A model generated the notes under the pieces. The model did no database searches. It saw nothing but the letters and a program-made list of their open reading frames with translations, and was not told the DNA's origin. From Asparagopsis taxiformis (taxonomy: Eukaryota; Rhodophyta; Florideophyceae; Bonnemaisoniales; Bonnemaisoniaceae), in assembly GCA_030407315.1 (NCBI GenBank), contig JALQPE010003077.1:1-24107 (forward strand): 24,107 nucleotides of DNA, read 5' to 3'. The position numbers and the translations under genes are program-made. This document shows, in pieces, positions 10,819 to 19,440 of the stretch (positions are counted from its first letter, which is position 1; the number at the start of each line of letters is the position of its first letter).

Positions 10819-12330
10819 TGAACATAGTTGTGCATCAATCTCTTAGGAAACTGAGCAGGTTTAGATACGCCAGAATCGCTATCTGGATTAGAAATGTGCG
10901 CTGAACCATCGTCCGAATCAGCAGTGGCGCTCGGCGATCTCGAACGCGCTTGGCGTTGTTCGAAGCGAGGCGTAGATTTTGCAGTATCCATAGATGGGCT
11001 GGTAAAAATGAGACGAGTTTCATAAGAGGTGAGGATGTGCACGGCGGATATATGCGTGCGTGGTGCCGGGATGGGAAGTCATGGTTTGGTCGTTCAGCCC
11101 AAAGAAAGCAGACGCCGCACCTACGCTACACATCACATCTCTTTGTGACACCAATTCACCTCTGGCATTCCTACAAAGCCCTTTGGAAAAAATACATCGC
11201 GTGAGCACACCACCAGCCCTATGTAACTAGGTTCGATCGTATGGTGGATGAATTCTTTACACGTGAGCGAAACTGTTAGATTGCAGCAGTGAGTATGTAA
11301 GACGCACCGATGGCGCGTCAGGTATGACGCTAGACAATTCATCTTTGTACCTTAGTAATGGCATACAAAGAGGAGTTGTGTCGTCACGCGTGGGATGTAC
11401 ATTCATGCCTTCTCATTTGCAGTGATCGACCCAGACTGTGTCATAATCCTCCTGCCCACCCCAAAGTCTAATGAAGACTATCCCAGATGCGCCTAGTCGC
11501 TTCTGCGTGCTCTATCGCTTGTTTTTTTCTTTTGACAATGTCGACAGCCGCGATCGCTGCGATCAGCAATCCTGTCAGACTTTCATATCTATCGTCATGT
11601 CGTCGGTCTCATAGTCGTGAAATTTTGCTCTGGAATACTTTTCAGCGGTATGCGAATCATAGTCTCCCCAGCGCAGCGCGATATCAATCCAAAACCCTGT
11701 TGAGGTACCTTCTTCACTTCCCGGAGCATATTGATCATTTGAAAAATTTGCCGAAAGCAAGGACAGTTTGGATACTAGCGACTTGTGTGCAGCGGTGACA
11801 AGAATATCGACACTGGACGAGTTCACCTTAACAGACTTGCACGGATGAATCAATTAAATCTTGAAAATCCCCTGCAGACAGTACAATAGAATGGGTGGAA
11901 ATAACAAACGTCGAGAACTGAAGGCTTCTCATCACACCACAGCAGTTCGAGTGAGACATGTCTTTGAATGGTACATTCACGTTGTTCTTCGATGGGATTT
12001 GGTTAGCGACATTGCGATCCACGATGAGACGAAGGGTTCCACTCAACTTGAGTAATCAATCTTCTCAGCGAAAGAATAAAGCAGTGCCGGTAGATGTACA
12101 ATTAGTACACCTAGTTCGCGAATAGTCCGCGTTTTTCAGCTTCATACCACGGATAAGGATACTGGTTATGGTACAAGTCAGTGCCTCTCCTGAGCGCCTC
12201 AACCATATGCACTGCAATCAAATACACTCACAATTGTCCACAAAGTCAACATTCATTTCTTTCAACGCACCCTGACATAGTAGATGCTCATTGATCCGAT
12301 TCAGCGTCTCGCGACGATTGTCGTATGCTT
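10819..12330 (-). repeat. Right arm of 1.5-kb inverted repeat
   Basis: This is the inverted copy of 2274-3783, 1512 bases long and near-identical. It starts 54 bases after the DUF7869 stop codon. It ends abruptly at 12330 in the middle of the conserved Prp8 EQAYDN motif, where CACTACGGTG begins. The left arm continues past this point with more Prp8, so the right arm looks cut by an insertion. Confidence 0.95.
11578..12330 (-). pseudogene. PRP8: Inverted second copy of the Prp8 pseudogene 3' part
   Basis: On the minus strand this repeats the Prp8 blocks from AYDNRRETLNRI to [14 protein letters not shown]. One extra A near 11720 puts [14 protein letters not shown] into the same frame as IHPCKSVKVNSSS, whereas in the left copy these are in different frames. 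The copy is truncated at 12330 and is non-functional. Confidence 0.9.
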
Positions 12331-12339
12331 CACTACGGT

Positions 12340-12694
12340 GTTGAAAAGGGGGCCTCAGACAGTACTGCGAGACAGTGATTTTTACTGTCTGAGACAGTAA
12401 AAATCACTATGCGGCAAATGAAAATTAATGCCACACTTGGAGACAGTGATTTGCACTGTCTGGCAGACAGTACGGAACACTGTCTGCAGACAGTAAAAAA
12501 CACTGTCTCACAGTACTGTCTGAGGCAGTGAATGGAGACAGTAAAAATTAATGATTTATTCAATAGTTGGATATGATGTAATTTACTGTACTGGGCAGTG
12601 TTGGCGGATAGTGTTTTGTATTGGCCAAGGCAACATGGCCGGATAGTGAAATACGCTGCCTGGGACAATAGATGGAACCAACACGGTGCACTGT
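12340..12694. repeat. Subterminal array of GACAGT/ACTGTC inverted repeats
   Basis: The motif ACAGT and its complement ACTGT recur about every 10-30 bases in both orientations. The best palindrome is 12374-12408: 17-base arms around a single G. Others pair GACAGTGATTT with similar complements near 12440 and 12500. Repeats in both orientations next to the terminus are typical of CACTA subterminal regions, where the element's own proteins bind. Confidence 0.7.
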
Positions 12695-13184
12695 CCTGGG
12701 CAGTACCTGGAGACAGTGATTTTCACTGTCCTGGGCAGTACCTGGAGACAGTGATTTTCACTGTCCTGGGCAGTACCTGGAGACAGTGATTTTCACTGTC
12801 CTGGGCAGTACCTGTAGACAGTACTTTGTGCTGCCCTGGGCAGTACCTGTAGACAGTACTTTGTGCTGCCCTGGGCAGCACCTGTAGACAGTACTTTGTG
12901 CTGCCCTGGGCAGCACCTGTAGACAGTACTTTGTGCTGCCCTGGGCAGCACCTGTAGACAGTATTTCGTGCTGCCCTGGGCAGCACCTGTAGACAGTACT
13001 TTGTGCTGCCCTGGGCAGCACCTGTAGACAGTATTTCGTGCTGCCCTGGGCAGCACCTGGAGACAGTATTTCGTGCTGCCCTGGGCAGCACCTGGAGACA
13101 GTATTTCGTGCTGCCCTGGGCAGCACCTGGAGACAGTATTTCGTGCTGCCCTGGGCAGCACCTGGAGACAGTAAAAGTAGTGTC
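12695..13184. repeat. 35-bp minisatellite, 14 copies
   Basis: The core CCTGGGCAG recurs at exactly 35-base steps from 12695 to 13150 without a single length change. The first units carry ACAGTGATTTTCACTGT. Middle units carry TACTTTGTGC and later ones TATTTCGTGC, so the array changes in blocks. Later units contain an odd palindrome, GTGCTGCCC-T-GGGCAGCAC. Because 35 is not a multiple of 3, three overlapping minus-strand frames stay open here; they are artefacts. Confidence 0.95.
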
Positions 13185-13543
13185 CTGATATAGTAAAATT
13201 CGGTGTCTGGGAGTGGTGGATGAGATGGAGCGTCACGCTGTCGTGGGCATCTTTCTGGGGTAGAGGAAGGCAGTTCTAGCGCTATGAGGATGGGGCATGG
13301 ACGGTATTCATATGGGAATGGACAGAATAGTACGGCTAGGAATTTTTATTTCGTAGTGACTATGAGCTAGCGAGAGGTATACGCGGTAGGATAGGTAGCA
13401 ATCTAAGAGGGTGCGATATGGGAAGCTTCACTCTGGATTTGTTTATTTGCGCAGGCTACATTGAGAATAAACAATCCCTATGTTAAAAATGCTACTACAA
13501 CTAACACTATTCCGACGAGTAAAACTAAAACTACTAGAAAAGT
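13185..13543. other. Gene-free spacer after the minisatellite
   Basis: I see no gene or strong repeat here. The last GACAGT-like copies fade out by about 13210. The region may hold the 3' untranslated part of the minus-strand spliced gene that follows. Confidence 0.4.
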
Positions 13544-13930
13544 CTAGAAATCTATCAACTGATTGAGCTGCATGAATAAGCTAGGAAATGAAGAGAAGAA
13601 GAAAAAATGATGTAGAGAAAGGAAACAAGTTAGTGACGTTGAATTGGAGAGGGAAATTGATGGTGATTAGGAGACTAACGTACCTTAACAAATACCATTG
13701 CATCCCAAATTGAGATATGTACTCACAGGCAGAAAAGAAAATTAGTGGAGAAGTGGTAAGAGAGAAAGATAAATGAAAGTAGAAGTGGAACACTCACCGA
13801 CTGGAAACCTGAGAAAGAGAAAACGAATAGAAAACTGGGTTAGTGGCGTGAGTTGTGGAAACGTACCATCATGGTTCATATCCGTCGGAGACAAAGCAAC
13901 AACTTTGGCCTTGGGAGCCGTATTGATGAT
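13544..13930 (-). CDS. Small spliced gene of unknown function (three introns)
   Basis: Three consecutive introns fit spliceosomal rules on the minus strand. Intron 1 (13866-13809, 58 nt) starts GTACGT, has CACTAAC at 13845-13839 and ends in a pyrimidine tract and CTCAG. Intron 2 (13797-13722, 76 nt) starts GTGAGT, has CACTAAT at 13747-13741 and ends GAG, which is weaker. Intron 3 (13683-13581, 103 nt) starts GTACGT, has CACTAAC at 13635-13629 and ends CCTAG after a T/C-rich tract. From the ATG at 13879, splicing gives one open frame across four exons (13, 11, 38 and 37 nt) to TAG at 13546-13544, encoding 32 residues. The frame is also open upstream to a stop at 13933-13931, directly before ATCATC, so another exon could precede. 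I do not recognise the protein. It could equally be a spliced non-coding RNA. Confidence 0.5.
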
Positions 13931-14015
13931 CTAAAACTTACGCTTTGGAAGCAGTTTAGATGATCTATACGGCTTCCACGGCCAGGGTTGTTGCTTTGCT
14001 TCCGACGGATATGAA
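13875..14015. repeat. Long imperfect hairpin (inverted repeat, about 64-base arms)
   Basis: The left arm begins TTCATATCCGTCGG and the right arm ends CCGACGGATATGAA. The arms match over about 64 bases with a few mismatches, leaving a loop of roughly 10 bases near 13945. The left arm, read on the minus strand, is the coding part of exon 1 of the spliced gene. It could be a MITE-like element, a partial exon duplication, or a source of hairpin RNA. Confidence 0.85.
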
Positions 14016-14974
14016 GATGGAAACAGGGATCTCCAGAATCTGTTGTTTAAGTAGCACTCTGCGGGCGGAAATGACGTGTACTCTAACAATAGAGGGATGA
14101 ATTTGAAACGGAGCGGTGCGATGGGAGGCCCAGAAAAACGATACCTAGGGTGCGAATTACGCTTTGAAGCACATGACCTGGCAGAACAGGCGCAAAATTA
14201 TTGTATCTTCTACCGCCTTCTCTAGTCTATAATGACGTCATCACTACAGAAATATAGGAAAAACACTAGCATATCGGGCCTACTGGAAAGGGGGAGGCGA
14301 GGAGTAGGAAAAATGGCGCACTTTCCTGGACGAGGAGTCCGCGCTTCCAGTGATGATTTGGACGGTATATATCGATGACGTCATTGCATGCTCTGAGCAC
14401 ACTTGGCAGGCAGTCAAAGCGGGCCACGTGGATGTGGGCGGCTAGGAAACAGGAGTGTGGGAGAAATTTTATAATTTTCATGTTGCAAGCGAGCAGTGAA
14501 TCTGCATTGCAATATATAAATTTATGCTAATTTAAGATATCACACCGAGTACGATTCAACGAGAGATTGTGCTTTCAACTTGTAAATAGGGCCGAAAATG
14601 GTAGAGTATACGAGTAGGAAGTACGTGTATGAGAAAATCAGATTCAGTATTAGTGCCTAGAGCATCACTGCGAAATAAACGGCCGTTTTCCGGAAATGGA
14701 TACATCTTGGCTGGGTTTGTGGTTAGGGGATGCGATACAAGATAGCAAAACGATGTTGAGTCCGGATGAAATAGCAATCAATGTGCATAAAGCAATGAGC
14801 ATAGGGCAAAGCATTGTGGTGAACCAGTTCATTGGATCGAATGAAAGCCTGGAAAGGTTTCGTAACGGTTAAAAGTAGTAGTACTGTATTGAGATAGTAG
14901 TCATGTCATAGAAGTTTAGAGTTGTATTCTATGCCACAAAACTGAGCGAAGAAGAAAAGAACAAAAACATCAAG
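14016..14974. other. Upstream region of the CACTA-like transposase gene
   Basis: No gene is supported in this 0.96 kb. It should contain the transposase promoter and 5' leader. The region just before the ATG (14940-14974) is A-rich, as is usual for a 5' leader. I see no clear TATA box position that I would defend. Confidence 0.4.
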
Positions 14975-17900
14975 ATGGCTCCGAGACGGACTCCTATTCG
15001 AAAGAAAACCACAAGTCGTAGGACAAAGGCGAGATTCGATTCACTCAATGTGGCCAGTCCCAGTAAACAGCTTCCTGGGAAACTGCAGGGAGAAATCCGC
15101 AGCAGTGATGCAGCCTGCATGAACAAAGAAATCCCGAGAGGTAATGAGCTACGACGTGAGTGTACCACAGATGACCTATTGGAGTCCCCAATCCCTATGG
15201 GTGACACAATAGAAGGTTGTATTGATGTGTACAGCAACAACGATGAAGCTGGAAGTGACATCTACGTAGCATCGAGCACGCTAATGGAATCGGAAGAAGC
15301 AACCGGACGAGGTTCTGATTCCATTTCAACTGGAGGCCCGATAGACCGAAATGCTGGGGATGAAGCATGTGGTGATTTCAAGGCATTACTACAATGGCCT
15401 GCGATGTATGGGGCTCTTCAGCTGAGTGGAACTCAAAGAATGACAAGAGCCCACTATGAAGGTACCCTGTTCGGAATGAATTTCCGCAGAGATCCAAGTG
15501 AGCACGTCCCGTCGGACTCTGTGATGCGACAGAAGATACTACCATTCTTGAGGAAACATTGCTATGCAAAGAGCTGTGACATCGAGTTTCCGATAGACCT
15601 TCGAAAGAGCGGAGCAAGAGCTGCACAGCATCGAGGTGCAGTAGGAACCCGTGGAACAACAGATGACAGAGACAATTGTGGAGGAATGGCGAAAGTTCGT
15701 ATTGTACTCCCAAGCACATGGGCTCTGAAAGATGTCCAGACTCGACCAATCTTTAAAGCATTCCGCAGTGATGCGAACAATCGAAGCTCGGAAGGAGAAA
15801 AATCAACCGCAGAGTGCAGCATTGAAGATTCGTTCATTGCAAAGTGCAGGAGGGGTGTTTTGAGCGACCCATTCGTTCGCACAGCAGTTGTTCCCATTGA
15901 CAGCGATGGGAAAAAGGGTTTGAAGCACATTTATGTACCTGATGGAACAGCAATTCGAATCCGATGTCATCCAGGAGCTCGTCAGGTTGCCGTCATCGAA
16001 AGAGCAAAAGGGTTCAGGAAGAATGACAGAGATGGTGGGAAACCGAAGAGGAGAAGAGTGGCGGTTACGTCGTTGTGGGAACTTCATGCTAGGACCATAG
16101 TTACCTATGAGGCTCGACACGACGGTGAGCATGATGTGCATGTCGAAAAATATCTGCAGCCGCGAATGTCACATCTATTGGAATGGGAGAGGCAGCATGC
16201 TCTGCGAGCGATATCGCAATGTGTAATCGGAGCAGGAGCCAAGGGAAAAGGAACACGAGCTGGGGACGTGATAACCGTTCTATTACCAATTGGAATGGAA
16301 GAGGGTGATATTGTTCCACACGTCGTATTGGTGAACAGGTATTTGAAAGAGCAGGTCGGAGAAGCATCCACCATGTTACTTTGCTTTTCACCGGGCGCGA
16401 GCTTTGCTGAAGCCAGAAACCCGCCCGATAGACTAGGAAGCCCCAACTATGAAGAAATTCGTGTTTCAGGGGTGTTCTCGGATGGTTTCGGAGACCACAG
16501 GTCGCAATGGCACCCAGCGTCTCCGCGAGAAGATGCACCATGTTGGGGAAAGCTGGAGGATGGTCGAAACTACTTTGTTTACCGATTTCTCCTTTACACG
16601 GATGACTTTGAACCATTCACAAGCAGGAAGGGAAGTTTTGGTGGATGCTATATGTTACCTCTCAATCTACCGCCTCGGAAAAGGGGAAGCTACCAAGCGG
16701 TTCGAGTGATTGGTTTGCCACCTCCGGGAGTGTCCACAAATTGTGTATTGCGATATATCGTTCAAGATATAGTGCGAGGAAGCACAGAGGGTTTCCCAAC
16801 GAAAAATGCAGAGGGAGAAGATATTGTGGTATTTCTAGACCCAGTGGGGAGCATTGGAGACTATCCTGCAGTTTCACATACCCTGGATGTTCTTGGACAC
16901 ACATCAAACTCTCCGTGCCACATCTGCAGTTTCCGCAAATATGACCTGAGCAGTACTGGTGGCACGAAGAATGCATACACTTCGGTAGTGAACGGGCAAA
17001 CATCGACGCATGCCAGGAGCAAGTATCGGAATGCATCGACACGTAAGGATGCCACAGAAACCCAGCTTCGCACTCTCGGACTGGCTGCAGAAGAAGGGGA
17101 AGATTTACCATTTCATGTCCTGAGCACTTCCTTGGAAGCAGTGCAGGAAGAAGTACCGAAGACGGAAAACGGAGTTTCAGTTGTCCCAGCAATTTTTGAC
17201 CCGTACCGTTCCGCAGTGATAGCACCTGACCATCTATTGTCTGGACTGGCACAAGATGTACTGAACGCTTGTATTTCAGCTGCCAGCCCACGAATTCGAG
17301 AGGTAGCTGAATTGCAAATTCTGGGCGCTCTGAAGAAGTTCAGGATGGGAAGGCAGAACCGTTTATTTGGAACCAACAATCTGCTTTCCATGAACATGAG
17401 TGACATATTCAGTGTGCTTCTGATAGCACCTATGGCATTCGAAAACGCAGCTCGAATGATGGATGGGAAAGGGGAAGGTCATCGTGAAAAATTTGATGGG
17501 GCCGTCAAACTAGTAGTGATGTTTCAGAAGCTGGTTTCGTGTATTAGTTTCATGCCCGTATGGTGGAAAGACGGTCCCCATGAAGTAGAGACGGCTGACG
17601 GAGAAGGTGGCAGGAATGAATACATTCTGGGAAGAACTGTAGACTACGTGGAGACGTTGAATGAGTATTGTCGGAAAGTGAAGGGAGCAGGAGCACATTT
17701 GGACAAGCCTAATGTTCATCGTCTTGTCGAGTTTTGTGTTCATACGCTTCCTGCCTACGGCTCTGTGAAGCACGTGCAGGAGCTTATATTCGAACGGATG
17801 CATCAGCCGCTGAAGAAAGGTGTGAGAATGTCCAATCACCAAAGCGAACAGCTTTCAGCGCTGGAATTAGTTCTTGCGGATGACTGGCAGACGAGAGTGG

Positions 17901-18778
17901 CCATTGTTTTGCGCGAAATCGGCATGGAGCCACAACATTGGTCCTCGTCCGAATGCTCTCAAATGGTCAACGTTCTTTCACAGGAGCTAGGGAGAGAAAT
18001 AGATGTGGAAGACGAGGTAGTGAAAAACTGCTTCCAGGAACCGGTTCTCCAGCTTCTCTCCCAGCGTCGAGGAAAGATATTGTCGGCGGATGGTGAAATT
18101 GTGACGTGGAGAGGGCATGGAGGTATATCTATTGACGAGGTCAAGGAGTACATGAATGGAAAATGTGATATGGCAGAGGGTGCTGTAGGTGTTTTCAAAC
18201 GGTTCTTTACCGAAAGGTACGGAAGCGGAACAAGCGGGTGTGGAAAGTATGCCGAATGGGTGAGAAGAGTTTCTAGAAGCACTACGACAGAGTGGGGAAG
18301 GAAAACAGTGCAGAGGTCTGGCTCTCTAGAATCAGGAGCTATCATCCATGCTGTTTGCCCTGAACAGATGAAATGTGAGGATGGTGCAACTTCACAAGCG
18401 ATTCTGTACCCGGCGTCTCGTCTCACATCAGAGATAATGCGGGGAAGAATTAATTATGAACCGCGGTTTTTTATTGTTCTAGCGTTCTTTATCCTGAGGA
18501 ACGAGAGTGCGAGAGATGAGCAAGGTACAGCTTATGGAGTTTGCCTGGGTTTGCGAAAAACTGATGAAGGAGTGTTCAAGGTCGAAGAGAGGCGACGAAC
18601 AGTAATTGTGGAGATGAGTGAGGGAGTCACTGAGGTGTTTGGTATGCACTATTGCAATGGGAGTGTATGCGAATATGATGAGAACATGAGGGAGGTAAGG
18701 CACGGACCCGGACTGCTGGAGGGTGGAGAGATATATGCACTATGTAGGCGAGACGGATTTCCACCGAGGGCTGCATGA
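14975..18778 (+). CDS. Tnp2/CACTA-like DDE transposase, 1267 residues, intact
   Basis: The start ATG lies in a good context (AAGATGG) and the frame is uninterrupted. A basic N-terminus (MAPRRTPIRKKTTSRRTK) and KPKRRRV at 356-362 suggest nuclear entry. YTDDFEPF at 541-548, followed by the LPLNLPP segment, matches the tDGFNPF...NLPP block of the Tnp2 family and supplies a likely first catalytic Asp. GDYPA at 628-632 matches the DFPA block (second Asp), followed by CHIC at 648-651, the usual C..C pair. The segment from HRLVEF (915) through GSVKHVQELIFERMHQPLKK (928-948) resembles the conserved H...G...E..H..LKK region and could give the third acidic residue (E940). The family cuts and pastes CACTA-ended elements. 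The C-terminal 300 residues are unassigned. This is the only large gene here without a frameshift. Confidence 0.85.
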   Translation: MAPRRTPIRKKTTSRRTKARFDSLNVASPSKQLPGKLQGEIRSSDAACMNKEIPRGNELRRECTTDDLLESPIPMGDTIEGCIDVYSNNDEAGSDIYVASSTLMESEEATGRGSDSISTGGPIDRNAGDEACGDFKALLQWPAMYGALQLSGTQRMTRAHYEGTLFGMNFRRDPSEHVPSDSVMRQKILPFLRKHCYAKSCDIEFPIDLRKSGARAAQHRGAVGTRGTTDDRDNCGGMAKVRIVLPSTWALKDVQTRPIFKAFRSDANNRSSEGEKSTAECSIEDSFIAKCRRGVLSDPFVRTAVVPIDSDGKKGLKHIYVPDGTAIRIRCHPGARQVAVIERAKGFRKNDRDGGKPKRRRVAVTSLWELHARTIVTYEARHDGEHDVHVEKYLQPRMSHLLEWERQHALRAISQCVIGAGAKGKGTRAGDVITVLLPIGMEEGDIVPHVVLVNRYLKEQVGEASTMLLCFSPGASFAEARNPPDRLGSPNYEEIRVSGVFSDGFGDHRSQWHPASPREDAPCWGKLEDGRNYFVYRFLLYTDDFEPFTSRKGSFGGCYMLPLNLPPRKRGSYQAVRVIGLPPPGVSTNCVLRYIVQDIVRGSTEGFPTKNAEGEDIVVFLDPVGSIGDYPAVSHTLDVLGHTSNSPCHICSFRKYDLSSTGGTKNAYTSVVNGQTSTHARSKYRNASTRKDATETQLRTLGLAAEEGEDLPFHVLSTSLEAVQEEVPKTENGVSVVPAIFDPYRSAVIAPDHLLSGLAQDVLNACISAASPRIREVAELQILGALKKFRMGRQNRLFGTNNLLSMNMSDIFSVLLIAPMAFENAARMMDGKGEGHREKFDGAVKLVVMFQKLVSCISFMPVWWKDGPHEVETADGEGGRNEYILGRTVDYVETLNEYCRKVKGAGAHLDKPNVHRLVEFCVHTLPAYGSVKHVQELIFERMHQPLKKGVRMSNHQSEQLSALELVLADDWQTRVAIVLREIGMEPQHWSSSECSQMVNVLSQELGREIDVEDEVVKNCFQEPVLQLLSQRRGKILSADGEIVTWRGHGGISIDEVKEYMNGKCDMAEGAVGVFKRFFTERYGSGTSGCGKYAEWVRRVSRSTTTEWGRKTVQRSGSLESGAIIHAVCPEQMKCEDGATSQAILYPASRLTSEIMRGRINYEPRFFIVLAFFILRNESARDEQGTAYGVCLGLRKTDEGVFKVEERRRTVIVEMSEGVTEVFGMHYCNGSVCEYDENMREVRHGPGLLEGGEIYALCRRDGFPPRAA

Positions 18779-18790
18779 TTTTTAGGGAAG

Positions 18791-18796
18791 AATAAA
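18791..18796 (+). terminator. Possible polyadenylation signal of the transposase gene
   Basis: AATAAA occurs 12 bases after the transposase stop codon. This is close to the stop but plausible for a compact gene. Confidence 0.35.
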
Positions 18797-18898
18797 ATGA
18801 ATAACCAGATGCATCACATATGAATTGTACACTCTAGGGCGGTGGTGGATTGGTGCAAAGTAGTGGGGAGAGGATCTGAGAGGATGGAGGGAGGTATG

Positions 18899-19440
18899 CT
18901 TACAGCAAAGTCATCGTTACGATGACTTTGCTGTAAGAAAACGTTTCCATTACAGTGGCCAAGAATGTTTTACCGGGTAAAAAAATCGTGGCAGCTGTAA
19001 TGATTTGCTTTCTTACAGCAAAGTCATCGTAACGATGACTTTGCTGTAAGGAACCGTTTCCTTGCAGTGGCCGAAGAATTTTTTACCGGGTAAAAAATCA
19101 GCAAGAAATTTTACCGGGTAAAAAAATTGTGGCCGCTGTAATGATTTGCTTTCTTACAGCAAAGTCATCGTTACGATGACTTTGCTGTAAGAAAACGTTT
19201 CATTACAGCGGCCACAATTTTTTACCCGGTAAAGAAATCATGGCTACTGTAATGTTTTCTTTCTTACAGCAAAGTCATCGTAACGATGACTTTGCTGTAA
19301 GAAAACGTTTCATTACAGCGGCCACAATTTTTTAACCGGTAAAGAAATCATGGCTGCTGTAATGTTTTCTTTTCTTACAGCAAAGTCATCGTAACGATGA
19401 CTTTGCTGTAAGAAAACGTTTCATTACAGCAAATTCATCG
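18899..19440. repeat. Left hairpin array (five perfect 39-bp palindromes)
   Basis: Five copies of CTTACAGCAAAGTCATCGT, one central base, then its exact complement lie at 18899-18937, 19012-19050, 19153-19191, 19263-19301 and 19374-19412. The central base is T, A, T, A, A. Between copies are imperfect hairpins of about 54 bases, built as TTACAGC-GGCCAC ... TTTTACC(G or C)GGTAAAA ... GCTGTAA. Both hairpin types end in TTACAGC/GCTGTAA. Part of the array (about 19032-19170) reappears inverted in the right array, including the marker TCAGCAAGAA (19098-19107 versus 23751-23760). Confidence 0.95.

Noticed and set aside
2274..12330. Simple terminal inverted repeats of a transposon ending at 2274 and 12330
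   Set aside because: Prp8 continues in phase across 2274 on the left, so 2274 is not an element end. The mismatch comes from truncation on the right.
12695..13184. CRISPR array
   Set aside because: Units are contiguous 35-bp repeats with no unique spacers and no cas genes, in eukaryotic DNA.
12723..13236. Three long overlapping minus-strand open frames with repeated CCPGQH/LPRAA peptides
   Set aside because: They are the 35-bp minisatellite read in three rotating frames. The period is not a multiple of 3 and there is no other protein evidence.
16662..17291. Long minus-strand open frame opposite the transposase
   Set aside because: It is a shadow of the transposase codons. It has no recognisable domain, and the plus frame has clear family motifs.
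18899..19412. CRISPR-like regular hairpin spacing
   Set aside because: The spacers are themselves related hairpins, not unique sequences, and the spacing varies.
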